Made by a program: the position numbers and the translations under genes. Shown in pieces: positions 33,896 through 43,648 of a stretch of DNA of 64,000 nt (positions are counted from its first letter, which is position 1; every line of letters begins with the position of its first letter). The DNA comes from CAIOYC01 sp964243985 (GTDB lineage Bacteria > Pseudomonadota > Alphaproteobacteria > Caulobacterales > Caulobacteraceae): contig CAXTHJ010000005.1 of NCBI GenBank assembly GCA_964243985.1, forward strand, positions 1 through 64,000, written 5' to 3'. The notes under the pieces were generated by a model. The model did not search any database. It saw only the letters and a program-made list of their open reading frames with translations, and was not told the origin of the DNA.

Positions 33896-35125
33896 TCAAG
33901 CGACCGGGTCTCGGCGCGGCGATCCCGGCGGCCGCATCGCCACAACGGCCAGCATGACCAGGACAGCGAGACCGGCGAAGAGGAAGAAGGCGCCCTCAAA
34001 GCCGCCGAGCTTGTCGCGAATCCATCCCGCCAGCCACGGGCCGCCGGCCGCCAGCGTCGACACCAGGCACATGATGGAGAAGAGCTCCAGATTCCGCTTG
34101 CGGCCGAAGTAGTTGAGAAGAAGGAGGATGGTGGCGAGATAGCTGACGCCGTAGCCGACGCCGACGCCCAACACATAGGTTAGCATCAGGGGATAGCCCC
34201 GCGCGCCGGCCAGGGCGGCGATGCCGATGGCGGTGAGGGCCAGAGCGCCGATCACCAGGCGCCGCGGCTCGATCCGCTCCCCCAGCAGGCCGCCGCCAGC
34301 CCGCGCCGCCGCGTTCACCAGGGCCTGCAGGCTGAGCATCCCGCCCGCCACAGCAGGCAAGACTCCCCGCTGCACCAGGTGCGCCACGGATAGGCCGTTC
34401 ACGGAGGTCTCGCAGGTGAGATAGGCGGTAAACGCGGCGGCGATGATCCAGAACTGAGGGGTGGCCAGGGCTTCGCGCACGGTGAAGTCCTGCGTCGCAT
34501 GATGGACGGGGCTGTCGTCCTCGGGCGGCGCTTGCCCGTCGCCGGCGTCGGGGACCACGAGAGCGGTGACGAGGCCCACGAAGACCACCAGCACGCCGAA
34601 CACGATCCAGTACACCCGCCAGTCCGGGGCGACCGTCCGCAACATGGCGTAGAGCAGCGGCCCGCCTGCTCCGCCCAGAGCACCAAAGGTGAAGTAGGCG
34701 CCAAACGCGGCGCTGGCGTGCCTGAAGCTGTGCGTCAGGACATGGAGAGCGGGAATGGTGGCGGTCAGGGCGAAACCGACGCCGATCAAACCCGCGCCGA
34801 CCCAATAGAGCATGAGGGACTGGGTGACCGCGAAACAGGCGAACCCCATCGCCATCAACACCGCGCCTATAGAGAGCGTGGCGCGCACCCCGATCCGCCG
34901 GATCAGCACGGCCGGCGCATAACTGGCGAGCCCGCAAGTCAATCCCAAGATGGTGTAGCCGAGCCCAGCGGAACTCCAGCTCCAGTGCAGGTTGGTCACC
35001 ATGTCGGGCAGGACGGCGCCCAGCGCCGTGAAGCTGCCGGCGGTGATCAGGAAGAACAGCAGGCTCAGCGCCGCCAGCCCGGCCCAGGCGCGACGGCTCG
35101 CTTTGGGCGTTGCAGCGCCGCTCAC
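33896..35125 (-). CDS. Major facilitator superfamily transporter (oxalate/monocarboxylate-like)
   Basis: A 409-residue protein with 12 predicted helices and a central loop rich in acidic residues and His (GDGQAPPEDDSPVHHATQ). The MFS helix 2-3 loop motif appears as IRRIGVRATLSIGAVLMAMG. The overall pattern resembles the NarK/OxlT/MCT-like families, but the substrate is not identifiable. GTG 35125 has AAAGGG at 5 nt and a 4-bp GTGA overlap with the VOC gene; a GTG at 35155 is less likely. It appears to form an operon with the VOC-protein gene, and the substrate may be linked to that enzyme. Confidence 0.85.
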   Translation of the reverse strand: MSGAATPKASRRAWAGLAALSLLFFLITAGSFTALGAVLPDMVTNLHWSWSSAGLGYTILGLTCGLASYAPAVLIRRIGVRATLSIGAVLMAMGFACFAVTQSLMLYWVGAGLIGVGFALTATIPALHVLTHSFRHASAAFGAYFTFGALGGAGGPLLYAMLRTVAPDWRVYWIVFGVLVVFVGLVTALVVPDAGDGQAPPEDDSPVHHATQDFTVREALATPQFWIIAAAFTAYLTCETSVNGLSVAHLVQRGVLPAVAGGMLSLQALVNAAARAGGGLLGERIEPRRLVIGALALTAIGIAALAGARGYPLMLTYVLGVGVGYGVSYLATILLLLNYFGRKRNLELFSIMCLVSTLAAGGPWLAGWIRDKLGGFEGAFFLFAGLAVLVMLAVVAMRPPGSPRRDPVA

Positions 35126-35562
35126 ATCGACCCTTTGTGGCGGATCGTGCGGCACACCGCCTCGATGTTATTGCCGTCCGCGTCCAGGACGAAGGCGCCG
35201 TAATAGCCGGGGTGATAGTGCGCCCGCTCCCCCGGCGCCCCGTGATCCACGCCGCCCGCCGCCATTGCTTTGGCATAGAAGGCGTCCACCTCCTCCACGC
35301 TTTGAGCGGAGAAGGCGATGTGGACGGGCCGGGCGCCGGCGCGCGGACCGCCGATCCAGAAGTACGGCCGCCCGCTCTGCAGGGCGCGGGGATCGGAGAA
35401 CTCGAACCCGTTGGGATCATAGCCGTAGGCGTAGCCCTGATAGTTGCTCGATGGATTGGCGAATTCGTCCACCACCACGATTCCCAGAGGCTTCAGGGCC
35501 GCGTCGAAGAAGGCCCGCGACGCCTGAGGATCGGGAACGCCGATGCTGAGATGATCGAACAA
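35122..35562 (-). CDS. VOC-family (glyoxalase/dioxygenase-fold) protein
   Basis: A 146-residue single-domain VOC protein. It begins FDHLSIGVPDPQASRAFFDAAL and carries metal-ligand-type residues in ARPVHIAFSAQS and YHPGYYGAFVLDADGNNIEAV, the last being the typical C-terminal Glu strand. Family members include glyoxalase I, antibiotic-resistance proteins and dioxygenases; the substrate is not known. The start is TTG 35562 with a strong AAGGAAGG ribosome site 4 nt upstream. It is coupled to the MFS gene. Confidence 0.85.
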   Translation of the reverse strand: MFDHLSIGVPDPQASRAFFDAALKPLGIVVVDEFANPSSNYQGYAYGYDPNGFEFSDPRALQSGRPYFWIGGPRAGARPVHIAFSAQSVEEVDAFYAKAMAAGGVDHGAPGERAHYHPGYYGAFVLDADGNNIEAVCRTIRHKGSM

Positions 35563-35625
35563 AGCGCCTTCCTTTCACCGAACCGTCACTTGACTTCACC
35601 CGTCGCCATCGCTACTTCCGCCGCG

Positions 35626-35652
35626 TTGGCACTCAAGACGTCCGGCTGCTAA
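35626..35652 (+). promoter_or_regulatory. CIRCE operator (HrcA site) upstream of groES
   Basis: TTGGCACTC, nine spacer bases, then GGCTGCTAA at 35644-35652 closely match the CIRCE consensus TTAGCACTC-N9-GAGTGCTAA. The left arm differs at one position and the right arm at two. It lies 54 bp before the groES ATG, the usual place for HrcA repression of groESL. CTTGAC at 35589-35594 is a possible -35 element; no convincing -10 box follows. Confidence 0.8.
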
Positions 35653-35705
35653 CAGCCGCGCTTGCAGGGCCGTTCTAACCGTACCTCACCATAAGGGAGA
35701 GCAAA

Positions 35706-35990
35706 ATGGCGTTTCGTCCGCTCGGCGACCGCGTTCTGGTAAAGCGCGTTGAAGAAGAATCCAAGACCAAGGGCGGGATCATCATCCCCGACACCGCCAA
35801 GGAAAAGCCTCAGGAAGGCGAAGTTCTTTCCGTGGGCCCCGGCGCCCGCGACGAGCACGGCAAGCGCGTCGACATGGACGTGAAAACCGGCGACCGCATC
35901 CTGTTCGGCAAGTGGTCGGGCACCGAGGTCAAGCTCGAGGGCGAAGACCTGATCATCATGAAGGAAAGCGACATCCTGGGCGTGCTCTAA
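35706..35990 (+). CDS. groES: Co-chaperonin GroES (Hsp10)
   Basis: A 94-residue co-chaperonin forming the heptameric lid of GroEL. The N-terminal FRPLGDRVLVKRVEEESKT, mobile-loop segment KTKGGIIIPDTAKEKPQEGE and C-terminal KESDILGVL are typical. GGGAGAG precedes the ATG. It heads the groESL operon under the CIRCE element, with groEL 71 bp downstream. Confidence 0.98.
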   Translation: MAFRPLGDRVLVKRVEEESKTKGGIIIPDTAKEKPQEGEVLSVGPGARDEHGKRVDMDVKTGDRILFGKWSGTEVKLEGEDLIIMKESDILGVL

Positions 35991-36061
35991 GGCTCCAAAC
36001 CTTAGACCTCAGTTGATCTGCACCTTCCATCCCAATCCTCTGATCGAAAGACAGAAACACA

Positions 36062-37717
<1,656 letters not shown>

Positions 37718-37743
37718 TCGCCGGGGTCGGCATAACGACCCCG

Positions 37744-37767
37744 TCATCCCCGGACTTGTTCCGGGGA
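37744..37767. repeat. Short palindrome downstream of groEL, REP-like
   Basis: TCATCCCCGGACTTGTTCCG followed by GGGA forms a hairpin with arms CCCCGGA and TCCGGGG and loop CTTGT. A smaller GGGGTCG/CGACCCC hairpin lies just before it, at about 37723-37742. Palindromes of this type are dispersed in many alphaproteobacterial genomes; only one copy of this exact form was seen here. Confidence 0.5.
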
Positions 37768-37786
37768 GCCATGTCTAAGACTACCG

Positions 37787-37815
37787 AACCCCCGGTCGAA
37801 AGGCCGGGGGTTTTT
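37787..37815 (+). terminator. Rho-independent terminator of groESL
   Basis: AACCCCCGG at 37787-37796 pairs with CCGGGGGTT at 37804-37812 around a TCGAAAGG-type loop, followed by a run of five T. This GC-rich stem with T-tract lies 70 bp after the groEL stop. Confidence 0.85.
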
Positions 37816-37917
37816 GGTTTAAGCTCCACCACAGCGGCGAAACTCAGGTCCTCATGCAGTGCTTTCGGCGTCGCGACGGCCCTGGCCGCCTATCGCCCAA
37901 ATGCGGACAGCGTCAAA

Positions 37918-38817
37918 CTACTGCGAACCGCCGACTGCAATGTGGGATGCGATATCCAGCGCTTTGGGCGTGGGGCGGCCGTTGTCATCCACCATGCCCG
38001 GCTTCGCCAACCAGACGACGACGCCTTGAACGCCCCCGCCCACGGCGTCGCCCATACCCGGCAGCCCGTTAAGCCGGCCCCAGTCGCGCGGATTTTCAGA
38101 GGACCACACCTGCTGCCTGCGCTCACCTGACGCCAGACGGACCAGCGCGTTCCAGTTCCCGCTGTTCGCCGTATTATCCTGATTGGCGTTGTGCGAACTG
38201 ACGATGTCGAACAGGGATGCCGTGCCGTCGTTTTGAGCGAGCGCCTGTAGTGTATTTTGAAGATGAATTTTATCCGGGCCGATCAGTTCTATATTCGGGC
38301 TGATGAGCGGGCGAAGCTTGAGCACGATCTCCCTTATCCTCTGATTATCAAATCCGGACTCGTTGAAAGGAGAGAGAAATTGCGGCTTGTAATAGTTCGC
38401 GTAGTCCGCAAGCCAATGGACGTATTGATCGTTGCTCCACCCTGCAAATTGCCCGCCTCCCACAGATAGGGGACTGGCATAGATCACTAATCCGATGGCG
38501 CGAGCGTAAAGGACGACGTTTTTGTAGGTCGCCGAGTATTGAGCGGGGACCTCGGCCGGAAAAATCGGCAGTCGTATGCCGTTGAAACGCGCGTTATTCT
38601 TTAGTCCTCTAAGCACGCTTTTGTAATTTGCGTCGGTCAGCGCCGTTTGCTCAGAGTAAAACTGCCTCTGCTCGGGAAACGACGCTTTCAGATCCGCGAT
38701 GTACCACTTCAAAGCGCCCCGGTAGCCTGCGGCAGGATGAGCGACTTGAGCGCTGGCGGAGGCGCCAAAAACAACAGCGGAACACATCGAAATCGCTAGA
38801 AAAAATCGCGCGGACAT
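37918..38817 (-). CDS. Secreted clan GH-A-like glycosidase (GH30-like), orphan
   Basis: A 299-residue protein with a signal peptide (FFLAISMCSAVVFGASASAQ). The Asn-Glu pair in PQFLSPFNESGFDNQ resembles the acid/base Glu of clan A (beta/alpha)8 glycosidases. FDIVSSHNANQDNTAN and the later Glu in QQVWSSENPRDWG fit the beta-6 and nucleophile strands of GH30/GH5-like enzymes. At about 300 residues it is shorter than typical GH30 enzymes. The substrate is unknown. Both the gene and its upstream region are more AT-rich than the surroundings, which may indicate acquisition. It stands alone, with no operon partner. Confidence 0.5.
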   Translation of the reverse strand: MSARFFLAISMCSAVVFGASASAQVAHPAAGYRGALKWYIADLKASFPEQRQFYSEQTALTDANYKSVLRGLKNNARFNGIRLPIFPAEVPAQYSATYKNVVLYARAIGLVIYASPLSVGGGQFAGWSNDQYVHWLADYANYYKPQFLSPFNESGFDNQRIREIVLKLRPLISPNIELIGPDKIHLQNTLQALAQNDGTASLFDIVSSHNANQDNTANSGNWNALVRLASGERRQQVWSSENPRDWGRLNGLPGMGDAVGGGVQGVVVWLAKPGMVDDNGRPTPKALDIASHIAVGGSQ

Positions 38818-39104
38818 CCATATCCCCAGTTTTTAAGACCCCCGCGAACACAGTCGCATAGATGGATTTTAAGTCAATCGGTGACGATTACTCTGGAAAA
38901 ACTGCCACGTTATCTATAAGCCGAACGAAGTATTTGGCGGCGCGCTATTCTGTAACATAGCACTCCAACTTTGCGTGCGAACGCTGAGAAGGCGAACCTG
39001 TATCTGAACTCTTGCTCCCCTTAGGGACGCAGCGGTCAACGGCGATCCTCATCTCCGGTAGATCGACAAGCATTCGGCTGTGGACGCCGGCGCGGTTCGG
39101 GGCG
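38818..39104. other. AT-rich intergenic region, no gene seen
   Basis: A 287-bp stretch of lower GC than the rest of the window, containing the promoter side of the glycosidase-like gene and the 3' side of the lipoprotein gene. No open frame with coding character, no tRNA and no mobile-element end was recognised. Confidence 0.4.
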
Positions 39105-39812
39105 CTAGCCGGCCGGCGCGATCTTGAGGTAGGCGGCAAGCGAACCGGCGATCAGTTTGACGGCGGCGGGGGTCTGGTAAGCGCTCTTGCCCGGCCCGAA
39201 CTCAGCCTTGGTGATGCCGGCGTTGGCGTCAATGACCCCCGCACCGTGCGCCGCGCCAGCGCTTCGGGTGAGGTTGCGATAAGCCTCTACGGCGTCCGAG
39301 AGCTTGGACCCCGACACCGGCTCGACCACCAGATAGACCGCGGCGCCCTGCGCCTCAGCCGCCTCGATCATCGCCGTCAGGGTAGCGTCGAAGTCGCCCG
39401 CATCCGTGGCGGCCGCGTCGCCGAAGCCGTAGCAGATCACCAGGAGGTCGCCCACCGGAGCGGTCTTCAGCCGCTCGGCCGCCGCCTCGATGGTCTCGCC
39501 GAGCATGGACTGATCGACCACCTTCAGGCCCGTCGCGGCGGCCAGCGCATCGGCCAGCTTCACCGTTCTGGCGGGACGGCCTTTGTGGGGTTCGGACGCG
39601 GCGTCGGGCCCTGCGAAATCATCGGAGCGGAGCACGATCACCCCGTTGGCCGGAACCGTGGCTTCGCTGTAATTGCTGAGGTGCGGCCCCACATCCGCCG
39701 CCAGCCCTGGCCGCACCAACAGCGCGGCGGGCGCCGGCTTATGCACGCATCCCGCCACCAGCAGAAGAAGCGCAGCGGCCGACAGGGCTTTGCAGATGTT
39801 CAGGTGGGCCAT
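39105..39812 (-). CDS. SGNH-hydrolase-like lipoprotein
   Basis: A 235-residue protein with a lipobox (ALLLLVAGC, Cys about 22), so it is probably lipid-anchored. The body suggests an alpha/beta SGNH/GDSL-type fold: VIVLRSDDFAG, GDLLVICYGFGDAAAT (block-III-like), QGAAVYLVVEPV and a C-terminal AYQTPAAVKLIAGSLAAYL helix. The usual block-I GDSL Ser is not clearly present, so activity is doubtful. A role in envelope glycan esterification would be typical of the fold but is not shown. Confidence 0.6.
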   Translation of the reverse strand: MAHLNICKALSAAALLLLVAGCVHKPAPAALLVRPGLAADVGPHLSNYSEATVPANGVIVLRSDDFAGPDAASEPHKGRPARTVKLADALAAATGLKVVDQSMLGETIEAAAERLKTAPVGDLLVICYGFGDAAATDAGDFDATLTAMIEAAEAQGAAVYLVVEPVSGSKLSDAVEAYRNLTRSAGAAHGAGVIDANAGITKAEFGPGKSAYQTPAAVKLIAGSLAAYLKIAPAG

Positions 39813-39894
39813 GGCCGTTCCTCGCTGGGCGATCCGCTCGTCTACACGGCGGCGTCGCCTGCGTTAAGCGGCGTCGGATTGAAAGGCCGGCAGG

Positions 39895-40011
39895 CTATTC
39901 CGCCGTTTTGCGTTCGCGCCATTGCTGCATCAGCCGGCGGAGCGGGCCGCCGAGGCCGAAGATGGCGAAAGCCGATCCGAAGATGGCGCCGATCAGGAAA
40001 TTCGGGGTCAT
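39895..40011 (-). CDS. Small single-helix membrane protein, 38 residues
   Basis: The frame reads MTPNFLIGAIFGSAFAIFGL, then a short basic tail with GGPLRRLMQQWRERKTAE and a TAG stop. It has one hydrophobic helix (residues 4-22) followed by a positively charged cytoplasmic tail. GGAG lies 8 nt before the ATG, a good ribosome site. No function is known. It precedes the lipoprotein gene on the same strand. The composition looks like a real small membrane protein rather than chance, but no homology can be checked here. Confidence 0.5.
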   Translation of the reverse strand: MTPNFLIGAIFGSAFAIFGLGGPLRRLMQQWRERKTAE

Positions 40012-40140
40012 GTTTGCCGCTCCGCACAAGAACGTCCCGGAGGCTATACCGCAACGCAGCGTGCGCCTATGTGACCAGGAGGCGCGGTGATTACGGGGCG
40101 GATGGAAACGTCACGTTAACCTTCCGGTTTTGCGCCGTTT

Positions 40141-40443
40141 TCAAACCAGTCGGGTGAACCCGTCGGCGCTCCAGCGCTCGCTGCCGATCCCGTGATGGAC
40201 AAAGAACAGACCTTCAGGATCGTAGCATTGCTTGATGGCGGCCAGGCGCGTCGCGTTGACGCCCCAATAGGCCGTACGCCAGGCGGCCTCGAAATAGTCG
40301 CTCTCCGAAACGTAGGACGCCGGCGACGGGACGAGACGCTTCAGGGGCGCCACTCGATGGAACGGCATCGCCGCGAAGGCCGATGCCAAGCCAAGCGCGG
40401 CGACCAAAGCGGCGACGGACGCCAGAAGCTGTCTTCGATCCAT
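40141..40443 (-). pseudogene. Remnant of a secreted FAD-linked (BBE-type) oxidase: signal peptide joined to the C-terminal domain
   Basis: The 100-residue frame begins MDRRQLLASVAALVAALGLA, a Tat/Sec-like export signal. It then jumps to a sequence typical of the extreme C-terminus of berberine-bridge-type FAD oxidases: YFEAAWRTAYWGVNATRLAA, IKQCYDPEGLFFVHHGIGSE and RWSADGFTRLV. The FAD-binding domain of roughly 400 residues that should lie between them is absent. The simplest reading is an internal in-frame deletion leaving a non-functional fragment. A short functional secreted protein is possible but less likely. Confidence 0.65.
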
Positions 40444-40525
40444 GCGCCTTCCCCGATCCAACCGCCGCGCGTCAGCCCAAGAGCGCCAGCGTTTTCAGAT
40501 CATCGCGCAAACGATTCGGCGCGAC

Positions 40526-41548
40526 CTAAACCGTCACGACCGTCTGCTCTATGGCGCCGAAGATCGAGTGGTGTTTCTTGTCGCGCATTTCGATCCGCAC
40601 CTGATCTCCGGCCTTGAGGAAGGGCGTTTTCGGCGCGCCGGTGGTGAGGGTCTCCACGGTGCGGACTTCGGCGATGCAGGAATAGCCGACGCCGCCGTCT
40701 ACGATGGGCTTGCCGGGGCCGCCGTCGGGGCCTTTGTTGGAGACGGTGCCCGAGCCGATGATGGTGCCGGCGCAGAGGCTGCGGGTCTTGGCGGCGTGGG
40801 CGATCAGGACGCCGAAGTCGAAGGTCATGTCGACCCCGGCGTCGGCCATGCCGAACTCGGCGCCATTCAGATAGGTCTCCACCGCGCCATGCAGCTTTCC
40901 GCCAGCCCAGGCCTCCCCCAGGGCGTCCGGCGTCACGGCCGCAGGTGAGAAGGCGCTGGCGGGCTTGGCCTGGAAGAAGCCGAAGCCCTTGGCCAACTCG
41001 TCCGGGATCAGGTTTCGAAGCGAGACGTCGTTGGCCAGCATGACGAGGCGGATCGCGGCGCGCGCGTCCTCCACCGTCGCGCCTTGCGCCACGTCGCCGA
41101 CGATCACCGCCACCTCGGCCTCCAGATCGCAGCCCCACGCCTCGTCCGCGAGCGGGATCGGATCCCGAGGGCCGAGAAAGCCGTCCGAGCCGCCCTGGTA
41201 CATAAGCGGATCGGTCCAGAAGCTTTGCGGCATCTCCGCCCCCCGCGCCTTCCGCACCAGCTCCACGTGGTTCACATAGGCCGACCCATCCGCCCACTGA
41301 TAGGCGCGAGGCAGGGGCGAGGCCGCCTCGTGTTCGTGGAAGCGGTCCTGCGGCACGCCGCCGGTCTCAAGGCTCAAGGCTAAGGCGCGGAGCATGGGCT
41401 CGCACCGCGCCCAGTCGTCCAAGGCGGCCTGGAGGGTCGGGGCGATGGCGTCCGCCGGGGCGAACCAGGCGAGGTCATTGGACACCACCACAAGAGCGCC
41501 GTCGCGGCCCGATGTCAGGCCCGTCTGTTTGAGAGATGCAAGTTTCAT
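40526..41548 (-). CDS. Fumarylacetoacetate hydrolase family protein
   Basis: A 340-residue FAH-fold metal-dependent hydrolase. The DLEAEVAVIVGDVAQGAT strand carries the acidic metal ligands, and other landmarks are PDELAKGFGFFQAKPASAFS, AHAAKTRSLCAGTIIGSGTV and the C-terminal KAGDQVRIEM. It resembles the two-domain bacterial fumarylacetoacetases that end tyrosine/homogentisate degradation. hpd lies about 3 kb upstream on the same strand, which supports that pathway; homogentisate dioxygenase is not in the window. Related decarboxylase/isomerase activities cannot be excluded. Confidence 0.85.
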   Translation of the reverse strand: MKLASLKQTGLTSGRDGALVVVSNDLAWFAPADAIAPTLQAALDDWARCEPMLRALALSLETGGVPQDRFHEHEAASPLPRAYQWADGSAYVNHVELVRKARGAEMPQSFWTDPLMYQGGSDGFLGPRDPIPLADEAWGCDLEAEVAVIVGDVAQGATVEDARAAIRLVMLANDVSLRNLIPDELAKGFGFFQAKPASAFSPAAVTPDALGEAWAGGKLHGAVETYLNGAEFGMADAGVDMTFDFGVLIAHAAKTRSLCAGTIIGSGTVSNKGPDGGPGKPIVDGGVGYSCIAEVRTVETLTTGAPKTPFLKAGDQVRIEMRDKKHHSIFGAIEQTVVTV

Positions 41549-41594
41549 AACCCTTTGGTCGCACAGGCGAAGGGCGCAGAAAAGTCGAAAGGCG

Positions 41595-42398
41595 TCAGAG
41601 CTTGGGCGCGGCGGCGGCGGTTGACCGGCGGCGAGGGGCGTCCTCCAGCGGGCGGCGATAGGGATCGCGACCGAGCCGCGCGCCCTTGGCTTCGCGGATG
41701 GAAAGCGCCTCCTGCATGGCTTTCAGCCGCGGTTCCATGGTGTTGACGGTCCACAGTTCGTGCAGCCGCTCCAGGGCGTAGCGCACCGCAGCCGTCTGCT
41801 CGTGAACCGACATGACGTTCTCGTGATCGTGCTTGTCGCGCCCGCCGTCGTGGGGCTCGTGACGGGGGGCTTCGGTCACCGTGACGATCTGGGCCGGGCC
41901 CACCACCTGGACGAATTTGTCCGCCGTGACCGCGCCCTCCTGGCCGGTGGTGGTCACCACCACGGCGCCGTGCCTGGCCTCGGCCTTGGCGGGATCGTGA
42001 GGCTCTTTTTTGGGAAGGCCGTCCTCCGCCTTGCCCTCGATGGCCTTCTCCAGCCTGCCGAGCTGTCCCTTCAGGTCGGATGAGAAGGCCAGCACCGGCC
42101 CGAGATAGAGCTTGATCGTCTCCACCACCTTCTGCCCGGCCGGGATGGTGGCGGGGCCTGTGGCGTAGAGGGCGCGGTCGATGGCTGTGCGAATCTCCTT
42201 GAAGATGATCGCCGGCGCTCGGCGCCCATCGCTGCGCAGGTCGAGCAGGCGCTGGCGATAGAACAGCAGGCCCAGCACCGCCAGCAGCAGCAGGAAGACC
42301 CAAAGGGGTGCCATCCGATAAAGCATCGGTTCGGGGAAGACGCCCCCGGTCCAGTCCACAGGCGGGGGCGTGGTGGGATCGATGTAGTCGAGACTCAT
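41595..42398 (-). CDS. Uncharacterised single-pass membrane protein
   Basis: A 267-residue protein. After a Pro-rich N-terminus one transmembrane helix (APLWVFLLLLAVLGLLFY, residues about 30-48) is followed by RQRLLDLRSDGRRAPAIIFKEI and a soluble region of about 200 residues. That region has a charged, His-rich middle (PRHEPHDGGRDKHDHENVMS) and a helical segment TAAVRYALERLHELWTVNTM. I do not recognise the family. It lies 46 bp upstream of the FAH gene on the same strand and may be co-transcribed. Confidence 0.7.
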   Translation of the reverse strand: MSLDYIDPTTPPPVDWTGGVFPEPMLYRMAPLWVFLLLLAVLGLLFYRQRLLDLRSDGRRAPAIIFKEIRTAIDRALYATGPATIPAGQKVVETIKLYLGPVLAFSSDLKGQLGRLEKAIEGKAEDGLPKKEPHDPAKAEARHGAVVVTTTGQEGAVTADKFVQVVGPAQIVTVTEAPRHEPHDGGRDKHDHENVMSVHEQTAAVRYALERLHELWTVNTMEPRLKAMQEALSIREAKGARLGRDPYRRPLEDAPRRRSTAAAAPKL

Positions 42399-42646
42399 TT
42401 CTTGCCCCGAGGATACGCCCGCCGAGCATGAAGGCGCGACCTCAAGCCTGCAAGCTCGGAGTTAACCCTGCTGCGCGTAAAGCGCTTGCGCGTCGCGGGC
42501 GAGTTTCCCTTTTCTGCCCGCGCGCAGGGCAGGAGAGAATGTCAGATCATTTGGCCTAGCAGGTCAGAAAGCACGCCTAAAGCGGACGTCGCGAACGTCT
42601 CAGCCGGGTGGAAGGCTGCCATCGGTTGGCCGCGGGCGGCGGCGCC

Positions 42647-43549
42647 TCACCCCTTGATATGGCCGCCACCACCAATCGCAAGGGCTTTTTGAAGGGGCTG
42701 GCGCCCTGCCTGCGCGAGCCAGGATCGGAACGAGAGAAGCTCCGGGTTGAGTTCGCGCATGACGGTCAAGTCCACGTGTTCCGATAGAGGCCCGTCTTCC
42801 AAGCTCTTGGCCATGTACCCAAGGTCCGGGTTGGCGGCCAAAAGCTTCTCAGGGAAAGGCGCATAGGGGATCGGCCGGCCGGCGGCTTCGCTGAAGGCGG
42901 CCTGAAGGTCGCCGCCGGTCACCGTGTCGCTCGCGATCTTCAAGGTCTCCCCCGCGAACCGCGCCTTGTCGGCAAAGATCGCAGTGACGAACTTCCCGAT
43001 ATCGGCCACGGCGGTGAGCTGCATGGACTGCTCCGGTTCGATGAAGAAGGTGAAACGCCCTTCGTCCAAACCGAGGCCCGGCCTCACCAGCATCTCCATG
43101 AAGATCATGGGTCGGATGATGGTCGCCGTGATCGGCAGTTCGCGTATGTGTGCCTCGATAAGGGGCTTGGCGTCAAAACGCGCCACACCCGTCAACGTGT
43201 CCCCCACACTGGCGCCGGAGGAGTAGACAAGGTGGGCGATCCCGGCCTCCATGGCCAAGTCCACGATGGCGGTTCCCGCGCGCACCTCCTCCCCACCGGG
43301 CAGGTCGCCCGGCAGCACGATGAAGACGCCGTAGGCGTCCTTCATTGCGGCGCGAATCGAGTCGGGGTCGGTGAACGAGCCCGCTACGAGGGCGACGCCC
43401 GCGTCGCGGAGCGCGGCCGCCTTCGGTCTTTCAAGCTCTCGCACAAGCGCGCGAACGGCCCATTGCGCCTGCAGCAGGGCCTCGACGACCGAGCCCCCCT
43501 GCCGACCGGTTGCGCCGAAAACCAGGACAAGCCGCTCGGCGTTACTCAT
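42647..43549 (-). CDS. NmrA-family NAD(P)-binding protein
   Basis: A 300-residue Rossmann-fold atypical short-chain dehydrogenase. The dinucleotide motif is VLVFGATGRQGGSVVEALLQ, with VRALVRELERPKA after it and VALVAGSFTDPDSIRAAMKD typical of NmrA/HSCARG proteins. It lacks a clear YxxxK catalytic pair, so it may act as a redox sensor or quinone reductase. It is divergent from an HxlR regulator gene 99 bp away, a common pairing in which the regulator controls the NmrA-like gene. Confidence 0.88.
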   Translation of the reverse strand: MSNAERLVLVFGATGRQGGSVVEALLQAQWAVRALVRELERPKAAALRDAGVALVAGSFTDPDSIRAAMKDAYGVFIVLPGDLPGGEEVRAGTAIVDLAMEAGIAHLVYSSGASVGDTLTGVARFDAKPLIEAHIRELPITATIIRPMIFMEMLVRPGLGLDEGRFTFFIEPEQSMQLTAVADIGKFVTAIFADKARFAGETLKIASDTVTGGDLQAAFSEAAGRPIPYAPFPEKLLAANPDLGYMAKSLEDGPLSEHVDLTVMRELNPELLSFRSWLAQAGRQPLQKALAIGGGGHIKG

Positions 43550-43648
43550 GATCCACTCTCGCGCTCAGTAATGGATTGTTCTTATAAGACGCTCGCGAGG
43601 TGCTGGAAGACGGCACATTCCTCAGCCCAAGGCACAAGGATGATACGC

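Noticed and set aside
32578..33957. Plus-strand frame (459 codons) opposite the chemoreceptor
   Set aside because: Low-complexity Ala/Ser/Arg translation mirroring the Ala/Gln-rich receptor coiled coil; no ribosome site or motif.
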